Source: Ciborinia camelliae (Eukaryota > Ascomycota > Leotiomycetes > Helotiales > Sclerotiniaceae). From it: a DNA stretch of 64,000 nucleotides. The stretch is from the NCBI GenBank assembly GCA_025890175.1, contig JANPYM010000009.1, positions 518,468 through 582,467 of the forward strand, written 5' to 3'. Both the position numbers and the translations under genes were made by a program. The stretch's first letter is position 1. Each line of letters starts with the position of its first letter. Positions 24,413 to 34,655 of the stretch are shown piece after piece. The notes below the pieces were generated by a model. It worked only from the letters and a program-made list of their open reading frames with translations, ran no database searches and was not told the DNA's origin.

Positions 24413-24593
24413 TAACTTTTATACTTTAGATAGTATAGTAACTCTACTTAGTAGCAACTTTCAACTTGAAATAAAGTTTTTCCGATTTCGGAATTGTACG
24501 AACTTATAAACGAACTTTAAATCTACGAATTTACGAATCATACGAATCATACGAACCAACTTACTCTAGGAATCGTACGAACCTAGCCTATAT

Positions 24594-24735
24594 TGTTGGA
24601 TAAATCACGTGCCTACGGCACGCAAGCGCATATAGCGCACATAGCGCACGGCTACGGCGCTAGCTTGCGCTAGCGGGCTTATATAGTTGATCTGTAGCAC
24701 ATTTGTTCTCCATTGCCTATAGTAATTTCAATACA
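24594..24735 (+). mobile_element. Solo LTR, Ty1/copia-like, with 5-bp target-site duplication
   Basis: The 142-bp element begins TGTTGGATAAATCACGTG and ends TAGTAATTTCAATACA. It is flanked by TATAT at 24589-24593 and TATAT at 24736-24740, a perfect 5-bp target-site duplication. It contains short palindromes (CACGTGCC, GGCGCTAGCTTGCGCTAGC). A diverged relative lies in opposite orientation at 60970-61178. No internal retrotransposon sequence adjoins it, hence solo. Orientation is inferred from the CACGTG placement shared with the LTR at 14181. Confidence 0.8.
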
Positions 24736-25540
24736 TATATAAGGCGCTTAAGCCTAGCGAGGAATGGGGGTTTAAGGGCTCGCCCCTATAAATAATACCA
24801 ATAATACTAATATTTCATTAATAATAATACTAACCATTAAGGAAAATCTACGTAGGTATATATGTTATAAGGTAGGTCGACTTGCACATTCGCGAGCGCC
24901 ATAAGGTGGACGTGGATGCCAAAGGGGCTCGAAGCCCAGTTCCTTGTCCGAATCGGAACGGTACCTAATCAAAGAAGAGAAGATGGGTTACAGCTCAAGT
25001 AGGTACCTACGTATGTACTTTTTGTTCCCAATGGCTCCGTAGATAGGTAAGATCAAAATATGTTTTTTAGGCAGAGGTTTAAAACCATGGGTTCTGTTTA
25101 GAGTATAAATATAAATATAAAAAAGAATAATAAAAATAAACCTTTTTCCGACCATCAAAATGATTGAATGTGGACTTCATTAGCATTTCCCTTGGTATTT
25201 GACACGCTAGTGCTCGTTTCAGAGAGACAATCCGTACATCTCCATCCTCGAGAGCATAATGAGCACATCGGCCTTCTTGCACACCTCCACTCCCCGTATT
25301 ACTACTACAATAATTAAAATGCGAACGAAGAAACCCGTTGGATCCGGGGTAATGCTGGGGAACAGGACTTGAGGGCGATCAGCGGTGTATTCAATACCTT
25401 GGTCCGCTTTTCATCTCGTGGGGCATGGGATTGATGTTGGGTTTTATAAAGAAGGAATGAATCCCTTCCCTCTGGCGCTCTTGGATTTTTATTCATCTTT
25501 CTCACCTTCCTTCGTTCGTTCGATCAATCAGTCAGTCAAA
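24736..25540. other. Upstream region of the secreted cysteine-rich protein gene
   Basis: AT-rich at first (AATAATAC tract near 24790-24830), then ordinary. No gene is recognised. The promoter of the gene at 25541 should lie in the last few hundred bases; no clear TATA box was identified. Confidence 0.5.
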
Positions 25541-26006
25541 ATGGTTAAACTTACCTTTGTTGCTTTGTTCCTTCTCGCCAATGTTATTAGTGCACAATCG
25601 GGTTGCACTTACTGTCAATGTCTCTTTGCTAATGGTGATCATTGTTGCGTAACACCAACTTGGGTTCGTGATTTCTCTTCTTCTGCCTCCCTCCCCTCCT
25701 TCTCCCTCCCTCTGCCTCCATCCCCTCCATCCTCTCCATCCCCACCCTCTCCCTCTCCCTCGCCAAACTCCAAAACCCCCAAACCCCCAAACTAACCGCA
25801 CCCCCCCCTTCCACCTACAGACCTCCGATGTCCCCAATATCGATTGCAAGTTGATTTGTTCGACCGCCCGTCGCAACGACAAAACGCAATACGGAACCAA
25901 CTGCGATCGATCGGGAAAATACCAATGCGCCAATCTTTTTGAAATGCAGGTTAGGGCTCCATGTTACTTTAATTCGGCGGCACCTAGTCCCCACCCTCAC
26001 CCTTAG
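25541..26006 (+). CDS. Small secreted cysteine-rich protein (candidate effector), two exons
   Basis: Exon 1 is 25541-25663; the intron is 25664-25820 (GTTCGT...CTAAC...CTACAG, 157 nt, pyrimidine-rich); exon 2 is 25821-26006. The spliced product is 102 residues. The N-terminus MVKLTFVALFLLANVISA is a clear signal peptide, cleaved before QSGC. The mature part of about 84 residues has ten cysteines: CTYCQC, a CC pair, then single cysteines in exon 2 (IDCKLIC, TNCDR, YQCAN, APCYF). This suggests five disulphides and an extracellular, protease-resistant fold. I do not recognise a named family. The features (size, signal peptide, even Cys count, gene-poor repeat-rich setting) are those of fungal secreted effectors or antimicrobial proteins; function is inference. 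The last exon could instead splice again at the GTTAGG after FEMQ. Confidence 0.72.
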
Positions 26007-27762
26007 GTGACGAGGAGGGGAGTGAAATAGGGAGGGGGTGAAGAGGAAGGAAGGGAGGGAGGGGATTGGACTCGGTGGAGTGATGTGGATGTGGACATAC
26101 TCGGACTTTGAACTTAGAGTTGCGATGTTTAAACGTTTAAACGTCTAGAGTTGAGCTGGGGTTCCAAGGTTATTTCTGTTGCCAGGGGTAGGAAACCCAC
26201 CTTCCAGTAACAGTGGTGGAGTTATCAAGTCACCTGAGCACTAGACTAGCGTAGAATTAGCTTAGGAGCAGTTTAGATCTTCAATCCACATCCACATCCT
26301 TCATCTCGGAAACAAGATCTACTATTTTGTCTTCCCCTTCCCTCCTTCCCCTTTCTCCTGACGTATTCAAATAAAATATGAAATGACACTTACGATCATC
26401 AAGACTTTGAGTGCTTGTTTAATGGCTTGGAGTTAATTCAATTAGAGTGTATTCTAAAGACGTATAATATTTGACATTATTATCTACTATAGCCTAAACC
26501 TTATTACTAGATACATGGATAGCTACTCTATAGAATACTATACCTACTATTATATGACCCCCACTAGTCTCACTCTATAACATTTTTTATATATATTATC
26601 TATAAGTTAGCTTAGTATTTATTAATTATTACAATTCTTTTATATAGAATTTTCTAACTCTATAGAACTTATTAGATTCTGAGACTATAATATAACGATG
26701 TCTATACTATATAAACAATATATATATCTTTAATACATTACAATAATAATATTTTGTTTAATTTATATATTATCGGCAATAGGTAGTATTTGAAATGTCC
26801 GTATAACTGATATGCTTTCGCTTTCCAAACACCACCACCTTATTTTATTAATGCAATTGGCCCCGTTTGTTCAATGAGCAACTCCCCGCTCTTTTGATTG
26901 TCGCATTTAAATACTCTGGGGAATCGTTATCGCATATCGCAACGCATATTGCACGCATATCAATATCGAATATCGAATATCACATCGCTTTGCAATTTTC
27001 TGAATACAGTATCGTTCTTACTTACACCTTCGGAATCATCTTCTTCATGAAATGTGAATCAATTCATGACTTTATGACTTCCCAATTGAATCAATGCGCA
27101 TCATAAGTAAGGTAGGTAGGTATTACAAATACATAGATACTCATCCATACCATAAGCCCTAATTGTCCGATCCGATATACCGATATACCGATTCGATACA
27201 ATTGATTCTTCCCATCCCAATCCCAACAGAACTTACCAAGAAAAAACCTCACACCCTCACACACCACAAGGATCCTCATTGTGAAAAAGGGCAAGAAAAA
27301 AAGGGAAAAAAAAAGAGGCTGCATGTGATGATTCTGCAAGTACAAGGGTTCATGTTCATTCTCACCTAAACCTATTGGATTGGATCTATTGGTTTCCATA
27401 CGCAAGAAATACATGTACGGAGTGAGGTGTGAGTAATAACTGGTAGTGGTAGTCGTACTCATCAGGTACTGAGACTGGAACTGGGACTGGGAAAATATTA
27501 CCTGGGAACGGCACGCTGCGAAAATCCAAGGACCAAGTATTTCTCTTCTTTTTGCCTCTTCATCTTCATCTGCATCTTCATTACCTCATCCTCATCCTCA
27601 CCACCCTTCTTCAACCCAACCCAACCCCTCTCTCTCCCTATCTATCTACCTCGTATCCAAACCCGACCGGACGCGATAGTTAACTCAAAAATTGAATATG
27701 TGCACAACTCACCCTACCAACCCATCACCAGCATCATTATCAACATCAAAAGCCACTCCAAA
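26007..27762. other. Intergenic, AT-rich repeat then promoter region
   Basis: The AT-rich repeat (26430-26760) lies here. After that come low-complexity and microsatellite sequences (TATCGAATATCG near 26960, CCGATATACCG near 27170). No gene is recognised before the ATG at 27763. Confidence 0.55.
26606..26731. repeat. Member B of the diverged interspersed repeat pair (AT-enriched)
   Basis: It aligns with 17729-17851 from CTTAGTATTTATT through ATAGAACTTA to ACGATG and AACAATA. C and G of the other copy are mostly replaced by T and A here, and this copy has about 12 extra bases (GAATTTTCTAAC). The surrounding 26430-26760 is similarly AT-rich and probably belongs to the same decayed element. Confidence 0.6.
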
Positions 27763-28581
27763 ATGTCCTTCAACCCACTAATTCAATCCCTCCCACCAAT
27801 GTCCCCCCTGCAATCCAGTCTCCCCACCTCCCTCCTCCTAACCTGCGCCGCGACGGCCGTCTCCCTCCCCATCCTCGTGCAAACCCTCCTGACGCACCTC
27901 TCGGCCTACCAGCGCGCGCCCCAAGACCTCACCACCTACCTCGCGGTCCTCGAATCCAGCGTGTCGGAAAACGCCTCGTACGATCACGACATCAGTCGGA
28001 TCTCCAAGCTCGAGGATCGCCTGCGCCTCGCGGGCATGGTGCGCGAGATCCAAAAATCCGGCGATGAATTGAGAGGTCTTCTGGATGGCATGGTCCGCAA
28101 GGAAGATCACAAGAGGTTGAAACTCGGGTGTCGCATCTTGTGGGGCACGACCCGACGGGATCTCGAGGAGCGAGTGCGCAAATTGGATTTATTGCGCATG
28201 CGCTTCCTCGTCGTGTATTTGGGCATGGTGGCGGCGAAAACCGAGGTGGTACTTAAGGAGAAAGAAAAGGAGAGGGAGAGGGAAAAGGAAGATGCCGATA
28301 AGGTTTCGGGGATGGGGTTTGGACCGCTGGGATCTCCGATTCGGAGTAAGTCGTTGACGAATACTTTGAGCGAGAATATTAAACGTACTCCGCCTTTAAG
28401 AAGGATCACGAGTAATGCCATGGGACACAATGAGGGAACGGGAAGTCCCCAGAGGAATGGGTGGTTGGGGGTTGTGAGCGAGTTGCAGAGCAGTCCATTG
28501 ATGCACAAGAGACGGGCATCGGTGGAACAGAGTTCCTCGGTGGGAAGTCCCCGGAACGAGAAGTTTGCTCAGTTTCCGTAA
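27763..28581 (+). CDS. Conserved-looking fungal protein of unknown function
   Basis: The single exon encodes 272 residues, starting at the ATG of MSFNPLIQSLPPMSPLQSSL. The N-terminal third is hydrophobic and helical (SLLLTCAATAVSLPILVQTL, a possible membrane segment at about residues 24-46). The middle is a charged helical region (ISKLEDRLRLAGMVREIQKS, RRDLEERVRKLDLLRMRF). A second hydrophobic stretch LRMRFLVVYLGMVAAKTEVV is followed by a KEKEREREKE run. The tail is serine/arginine-rich with SP dipeptides, as in phosphorylated disordered tails. Codon use is GC-rich in the N-terminal half, unlike the AT-rich flanks. I cannot assign a family. Confidence 0.68.
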   Translation: MSFNPLIQSLPPMSPLQSSLPTSLLLTCAATAVSLPILVQTLLTHLSAYQRAPQDLTTYLAVLESSVSENASYDHDISRISKLEDRLRLAGMVREIQKSGDELRGLLDGMVRKEDHKRLKLGCRILWGTTRRDLEERVRKLDLLRMRFLVVYLGMVAAKTEVVLKEKEKEREREKEDADKVSGMGFGPLGSPIRSKSLTNTLSENIKRTPPLRRITSNAMGHNEGTGSPQRNGWLGVVSELQSSPLMHKRRASVEQSSSVGSPRNEKFAQFP

Positions 28582-30459
28582 GGGGAACGCTTTGGGATTC
28601 TCCCGGAAAGAAAGACACCGATTCAATGATCGCAAAGGAGAATGAATCCCGGAATGTTTCAGTTTGGGGAAAGAAAGCCCAGGGCAAGGAAGGCAAGGGT
28701 GCTTTGGAGTATCGTTGCACGTCGATGATACATTACGAACGGGATTCGTTGCACCATTTCCCTCGCCTTCATTTCATGTGCGCGGCAACACGACATTTGC
28801 GAAACTCTTTTTTTTATCATGATTCTTTATGAAATATACGGTGGATAGATACCTACCATACGAAATGAAATGACTACACGAAACGACACGACACGACACG
28901 ACGAACGGGAATGAAACCAGAAACCCAGAAAACAGATTTTATGAACACGAATACGAATACAAATACAATCATTGGCAAGCGCCATCCACGAACCCGAACC
29001 CGAACTTGCAGCAGAATTTTAACAGACGAATTTACGAATATCAGGAATGAAGTAGTTGGTACAGGTAGTGAGTTTGTGTTGGGAAGATAGGAGGGAGCTG
29101 GGTTATGAGGATGGGATGGATTGGGAAGATAGGAGAGAGCTGGGTTATGAGGATGGGATGGATTGGGATGGGATGGGATGGGATGATGATGATGATGATG
29201 ATGATGATGGATGGGATGGGATGGGATGGAAAGATGCGAATATCGTTGATTGATACTTCTTCAGGATTATACCCCCTTTTTTTTATGTGGATGGATGGGC
29301 GGGCCGGCGCATTTTGATTTTTTTTTTTTGGTTCTTTTTTGGTTCTTTTTTCTTGGTGGTTATAGTGGTGGGTAGGTGGGTGGGTGGATGGATATTGGAT
29401 TTTTGGATTTTTGGATTTTGGGTTGGGATGGGATGGGGGTTAGATGGGGATGGAGATGAGGATAGGGATGGTGGGATCTTCACGTCTAGAAATTCTTGGG
29501 ATTTTTGGGATGGATGGTTGGTTGGTTTGGATCTTGGATTAGATGGGGGATGGGATCTTCAAGTCATTGGATGGAATCTTCACATCATCAACTTTCCAAA
29601 TCACTGGATCACTGGATCTTCACGTCGAGAAATCCTTCAACTCTCCAACTCGTTCTAGAAATACACATCTACCTCCCTACCTACCTACCTACCTATCTAT
29701 CTACCACCCAATTGAAAAGAGGAGCGAGCGCCTCCCCAAAAAAGAAAAAAAGAAAAAAAAAAGAAAAAAAGGGGAAGGAGGTGAGGGAGGTGAGGGGACA
29801 TGTTACATAGATACCTAGGTAGGTAGCTTTTTGGAAATCTTTAGAGAGAGAGAGAGAGGGGTGTGGGGTGTGGTGGGGTGTGCTGTGGTGTGCTGTGGTG
29901 AATGGATTTTCGATCTTATAGAATTTGAGAGGTTGAGAATTTGAGAGGTTGAGAATTTCAAAGGTTGAGAATTTGAGAATTTGTGAGGTTGAGAATTTGA
30001 AGGGGATGTGATTATAGGTGATTGTGATTGTGCATGTGAATTTTCAAATACCTATCTACCTACCTTCCTACCTTCCTACCTTCCTACCTTCCACATACTT
30101 ACTTACAATACAAAATCCCGAGGTCTTCGTCTCCTATTCATTCATTCGTATTTGGTGTATGAAATTGGATGGGGTGGGATGGGATGGGATGGGATGGGAT
30201 GGATGAAGAATCAAGTTTTGCCAGATGGGTCTTGATTCTCATCCATCCATCTATTTATTCATGCATTTATTTATTCATGATGGATGCATCTATTCATGGA
30301 TAACTTGACTCAACTTAACTGAACTGAACTTAAATTGAATCCAATCCATAATAAATCCAGTGAATCCAATCCAATCCAATCCAATCCATTTCATTTTGTA
30401 TACTTCAAATCCATCACACATCTCACACATCTCACACACACACACACACACACACACAC

Positions 30460-30612
30460 TCTCTCTCTATATCTCTCTCTCTCTATATCTCTCTCTCTCT
30501 ATATCTCTCTCTCTCTATATCTCTCTCTCTCTATATCTCTCTCTCTCTATATCTCTCTCTTTCTATATATCTCTCTCTCTATATCTCTCTCTCTCTATAT
30601 CTCTCTCTCTCT
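30460..30612. repeat. CT-rich minisatellite (CTCTCTCTCTATAT unit)
   Basis: About ten copies of a 14-16 bp unit of alternating CT dinucleotides and TATAT follow an (AC)n run. The tract is polypyrimidine/AT on one strand. Confidence 0.9.
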
Positions 30613-30975
30613 TCTAATTAACGATCTTCCAATCTTACAATCTTACAATCAATCGCAGATTCCATTCATTCATTCATTCATTCATTCATTCATACACTAC
30701 TGCCTGCCTCTCTATCCCCATCCCCATCCCCATCCAATCATCCCCATCCAATCATTCACAGTTCACAGTTCACAGTTCACAGCCCACCTACAGTATAATA
30801 TATCTTTTAATTCAGCTCTTCTCTCAATCTCTCAACCTCCCACCATACATCCCACCACACACCCCACCACATCAAAACACATGATGATAAGCCCAATAAA
30901 CCCATAAACCTAATATCAAATATCAAATAAAAACCACAACCACAACCATAACCATAAACGGTTTCCTCCCCCCCT

Positions 30976-31089
30976 CTCCCCCTTTCCCCCTTTCCCCCCC
31001 TTCCCAAAACCCACAACCCACAACCCANNNNNNNNNNCTCCCCCTTTCCCCCTTTCCCCCCCTTCCCAAAACCCACAACCCACAACCCA
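30976..31089. repeat. 52-bp direct duplication around assembly gap 2
   Basis: The 52 bases at 30976-31027 are identical to 31038-31089. Both start CTCCCCCTTTCCCCC and end CCCACAACCCACAACCCA, and the ten N (31028-31037) lie between. As at gap 1, the contig ends overlap and were probably not merged. Confidence 0.92.
31028..31037. other. Assembly gap of ten N
   Basis: The gap is ten N between two identical 52-bp segments, in the 3' flank of the minus-strand coiled-coil gene. It does not interrupt a coding region. Confidence 0.97.
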
Positions 31090-31096
31090 CAACCCA

Positions 31097-33089
31097 CTAA
31101 ACCTCAAAGATTTCCCCCAACCCCTCACCCCCAGCCCTCCTATTCTCCAACAGATCCAACCTCCAGCCCTCCCAATCCTTCAACCCCCGCTTAACCTCCT
31201 TGATCCTCTCAATCCTCTTCATCGCCTCCTCCTGCTGTGCCTTGCGAAAGGCTTCCTCGTCGAACTCGAGGTCGTCATCATCCAACAAATCATCGTCGTC
31301 TTCCGCCCCTCCATGCGCATGTCCATGTGCATGTGCATGTCCCATCGGTGCCGTGCCTCCCGTGATCGCATTAAAGCCACTGGTCAAATAACCTCCAATT
31401 CCTTTGCCTTGTGGTAAAACCCCGCCCTTTCGAGCGTGAGGACTTCCGCCTCCAGAACCTCCCAAATCCACATCTGTGAATCTCGCCCCGGGACTTGTAG
31501 CCCCATCATCACCCTCCATTTCCCTTCTCCGATCTCTCCACACTCCCCGTCGCAATTCATGTACTTCCGCCTCCAAATCCCTAACCTTCTTTTCTAGCCG
31601 TTGTCTCTCCTCATTCTCCAACTCATCAACCCCATCATCATCAATTCCTTGCGCATCGCGTTTCTTCAATCTATCTCTTTCTTCCTTTAGACGAAGATTT
31701 TCATTCTCGAGACTTGCAAATCGAGTTTTGAGATCCGCTGCTTCCTTTTCCATTCTTTCTCGTTCCTTTCTTTGGGCTTGCGATCGCGTATCATGTTCCT
31801 TGTGAAGCGTCGTAAGAGTAGAAACTTTCTTTTCAAGCGCCTCCACTTTCTTCTGAAGTTCATCGCTGTGTGTCTTGGCTTCCTCTGCTTCCCTTTCTAA
31901 AGTGCGTAGTTTTGTTTCTGCGGATATACGTTCGCTACCTTCCTTAACAGCCTTTTCAGTTGTTCGGTCGAGGTTCTTTTTTAAGTCTCCCAATTCACGT
32001 TGCGCATTCGCAGCCGACTTTTCACTCCTTGCTAATTTATCCTCGAGGGCGGTAATTTGTTCTTTTTCCACAGATGATCCTGACGCGATACGCTCAAGCT
32101 GTGCCCGAAGGTTAGAAATTTCAATTTCCATAGACTCGATTGTCGAGGATTTGGAACGTAGCTCGACTTCTAAATCCGATGATGCTGGTACCGATATCGA
32201 AGGTGAAGATCCATGTTTTCGCGAGGATGAAACCTGAAGTTGTGTATTCTGTCGTTGGAGCGCCGCGATTTCTGATTTCTGCATGATCCAATTAGCCTCC
32301 ATACCAAACTTACACTATGCACCAGTACTTACCAACTTCTCCACCTCCTCCGAAGACCCAGTACCAGTACTCTTGTCCCCTTTAGTAGACTCTCCATCCG
32401 CCTCCCTCAAATCCTCCAATTCTTCCTCCGCTTTCTTCCATCTCTTTTCTCCATCCCCCACCTCTTTGCTCAACCTTTTATTCTCCCTCTCCAAGTCCTC
32501 AATCCTCAAAGCTTGTTTTCTATAAATATCAGGCGCCGTATCACCACTAGGACTGAAAGCAATATCTGGAGAAAGAGGTCCTGAAGCCTGTCTAAAAGAA
32601 GACGACCTCATCTTTGATTGCACCGATAACGAAGGCGATCTTTCATGTCTCGAGGGAGAATTGAGTTCCGATACCTTCTCCTCATCTTTGTGTTCGGAAG
32701 CTTCTGCGAGCTTTTCCTCTTTCTTTTCTTCCTCGTCTTTTGTCTCTTGGGGTGCGAGTGCTTCAGCAGGAGCTTCAGCAGGGGCTTCAGTTGGTGCTTC
32801 AGCGGGAGTCTCGGGCGTCTCTTCACTCTTCGAAGCTTCTGCTACAGCTTCCGTTTTCTCTTCCTTTTTAGCCCCCGCCTTCTTTGCCTTTTTCTTTTTC
32901 ATTTCCTCTACCTACATGCAATGCAACTCATTAGTATCTACCACCAAAATATCCCCTCAAAAGACCTCTCAACCGTTTCCCCCTCCCCCCCTCACTGGAC
33001 CATCCCCCCATAACAAAAACAGGACAACATACACGTTTCTTAGCGGCCGCAAGCTTTTCAGCTTTAGCTTTTTCCTCCGCGTCTGCCAT
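31097..33089 (-). CDS. Long coiled-coil protein, three exons
   Basis: Exons are 33033-33089, 32333-32911 and 31097-32278. Introns are 32912-33032 (GTATGT...TAG) and 32279-32332 (GTAAGT...GGCTAATTGG...CAG, 54 nt). The product is 605 residues. It starts MADAEEKAKAEKLAAAKKR, continues with an alanine/proline/glutamate-rich disordered region (PAEAPTEAPAEAPAEA) and SP sites, and then has about 300 residues of heptad-rich coiled coil (residues about 155-440). The C-terminal part has HAHAHGHAHGG, an acidic run EDDDDLLDDDDLEFDEEAF and a basic helix KRIERIKEVKRGLKDWEGWR. Such proteins carry the label M protein repeat protein in fungal genomes and resemble golgin-type tethers, but no GRIP or GRAB domain is clearly visible. 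A membrane-trafficking scaffold role is inference. Confidence 0.8.
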
Positions 33090-33604
33090 ATTGAATGATA
33101 TCCAGTTCCCGGCGTAACTTCTTTCGTCCGTCACACCAAGATACGATTGCGAAAACGAAGCACGAGTCGTGAGAATCGTGGGGTGCAAATGGTCCGAAAA
33201 TCCGTTGATGTTCAGACCAGCTTGTCCCTCCGGGTAACCTTCACATGCCAGATTCACGCTAAGCTTAGCTCCCGCTTTACCGACAAGGAACATCTAATCT
33301 TGGCCGATATGGCTCTAGCCAGGCCCGCAACCTCCACATCCATATCCGCATCCACCTTAGTTGTTACCTTTATCAGTTGATCTTCAATTTCCTGTCTATT
33401 CTTGCCGCCTTAATCTCATTTTACTTGTTTTCTGGTAATTACTTCCTATTTGAGCGGATCGGGATTCTTCTCCTATTTGTATGGCTTTTTGGACTTTCTA
33501 CAATCAATGTCAAACCAGTTAATCCATAAATTACACAACGCATACAAACCACTATTTATCTATCTCTGGTCGGTTCAACCAACACCCAAAATCCACAACC
33601 CGCA
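33090..33604. promoter_or_regulatory. Divergent promoter region between two genes
   Basis: This 515-bp spacer separates the minus-strand coiled-coil gene from the plus-strand gene at 33605. The minus frame stays open up to 33293, but that extension lacks conserved features and is more likely 5' UTR. No specific element was identified. Confidence 0.4.
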
Positions 33605-34261
33605 ATGACATCCTCCTCCTCCTCAACCTCCAACCCGAACCCTAACCTCTCCCTCCACTTAACCGATCCATCTCTCACACCCCTCCTCTCCAGCTCCTCC
33701 AACTCACATCCCAGCTCCCCCCAAATCCGATCTCTCACAGCCCTATCATCCACCGCCCTCTCTGCCTACAATTCCTCCCTCCATCTCAACCTTGGAACGC
33801 CACAACGAATAATCGTCGAAACCAACGCATCAGGTCCCATCCTCCTCCATTCCTTTATCGCACCCACATTTTCTACGGCCCATGCCAGGCCTATTCGAAC
33901 TCACTACCCATCTACACATACACATGCACACAATAAGCGAATAAATGGATTAGAAAACATAGACGGGGAATCGAGCACGCAGAGTTTAGAAATTCTATCT
34001 GCGGCTCGAGAGGAAATGCGACCATTGAGTGGCACAACCGAGGGAAGTCATTCGGAGCAAGAACATGACATGAGGGACGAGGGAGTTCAGGGTCCCTTAT
34101 TCGTAGGGACAGTTGTGGCGAGGTCGGCAGATCAAATAAGGGAGGCGAGGAGGGCAGCAAATAGGATTGAGATTGTTGCGAATGGGTTTCAAAGAGAGTT
34201 GATAATAGAAACGGAGGGGAAGAGAGAGGCAGAGAATGAGGGTATGGCTGGAGATGGCTGA
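33605..34261 (+). CDS. Hypothetical protein, 218 residues
   Basis: The single exon starts ATG ACA TCC (MTSSSSSTSNPNPNLSLHLT). The ordered-looking core is about residues 40-90: PQIRSLTALSSTALSAYNSS, GTPQRIIVETNASGPILLHS. Its alternation of a helix and two short strands faintly recalls roadblock/LC7-type small scaffold proteins such as lysosomal Ragulator/EGO subunits; I rate that as weak. A histidine-rich linker follows. A second segment (VGTVVARSADQIREARRAAN, about 170-190) looks like a strand-helix unit, and the tail is acidic. It is convergent with the transketolase gene (395 bp between stops) and divergent from the coiled-coil gene. Confidence 0.6.
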   Translation: MTSSSSSTSNPNPNLSLHLTDPSLTPLLSSSSNSHPSSPQIRSLTALSSTALSAYNSSLHLNLGTPQRIIVETNASGPILLHSFIAPTFSTAHARPIRTHYPSTHTHAHNKRINGLENIDGESSTQSLEILSAAREEMRPLSGTTEGSHSEQEHDMRDEGVQGPLFVGTVVARSADQIREARRAANRIEIVANGFQRELIIETEGKREAENEGMAGDG

Positions 34262-34655
34262 GTCATTTGCAGACTTGCAATAATTTCGGATGGATGTGAA
34301 TGAAGATATTAAAAATACACTAGCGATGGGAGGCTGCTTTCCTACCGCATATTAAAAAAACAAAAGCTTCTGGGTGGAGATTAAAAGAACAAAATAGAGG
34401 GGTAGTTAGATATCATGTAGATGCGAAAAGAGGGGTATTCTAGGGGAGCCACATGAGAGCTTGGACCACAAGTATCTTTCAAAAAAAGCCCAAGCAACAC
34501 AGATAGGTGGTACACATATAAACATTGTAAATATTAAAAAATGGTTTGTTCATAAATCATTTGCTTATTTTCATAGTCTATTTGGCGAACTACACCCAGG
34601 ACCTGCATTATTCATAAAATGCGTCAAAACCAATCGCGATATCCTTGCTAAATAT

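Larger units (their letters stand above)
28582..31096. other. Intergenic, dense simple repeats, assembly gap 2
   Basis: The stretch contains GGGAT/GAT runs (29165-29230), GGTTGAGAATTTGAGA repeats (29920-30000), CTTCCTAC runs (30055-30090), AC runs (30429-30458), CTCTCTCTCTATAT repeats (30460-30612) and ATTC runs (30664-30692). No credible gene is seen. Frames here encode serine/leucine or proline/histidine low complexity. Confidence 0.7.

Noticed and set aside
24099..24509. CRISPR-like or coding interpretation of the 18-bp array
   Set aside because: There are no spacers between units, so it is not CRISPR, and this is a eukaryotic genome. Frames on both strands follow from unit length and composition.
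20000..27000. Search for UstY (HxxHC), tyrosinase or methyltransferase partners of the RiPP-like precursor
   Set aside because: No frame in this interval shows these motifs, so no cluster is claimed.
30335..30907. 190-codon frame through the CT-rich tract
   Set aside because: It consists of serine/leucine repeats from CTCTCTCTATAT units, without conserved residues.
33090..33293. N-terminal extension of the coiled-coil protein upstream of MADAEEK
   Set aside because: The 68 extra residues have no conserved character, while MADAEEKAKAEKLAAAKKR is a natural start followed by a good donor site.
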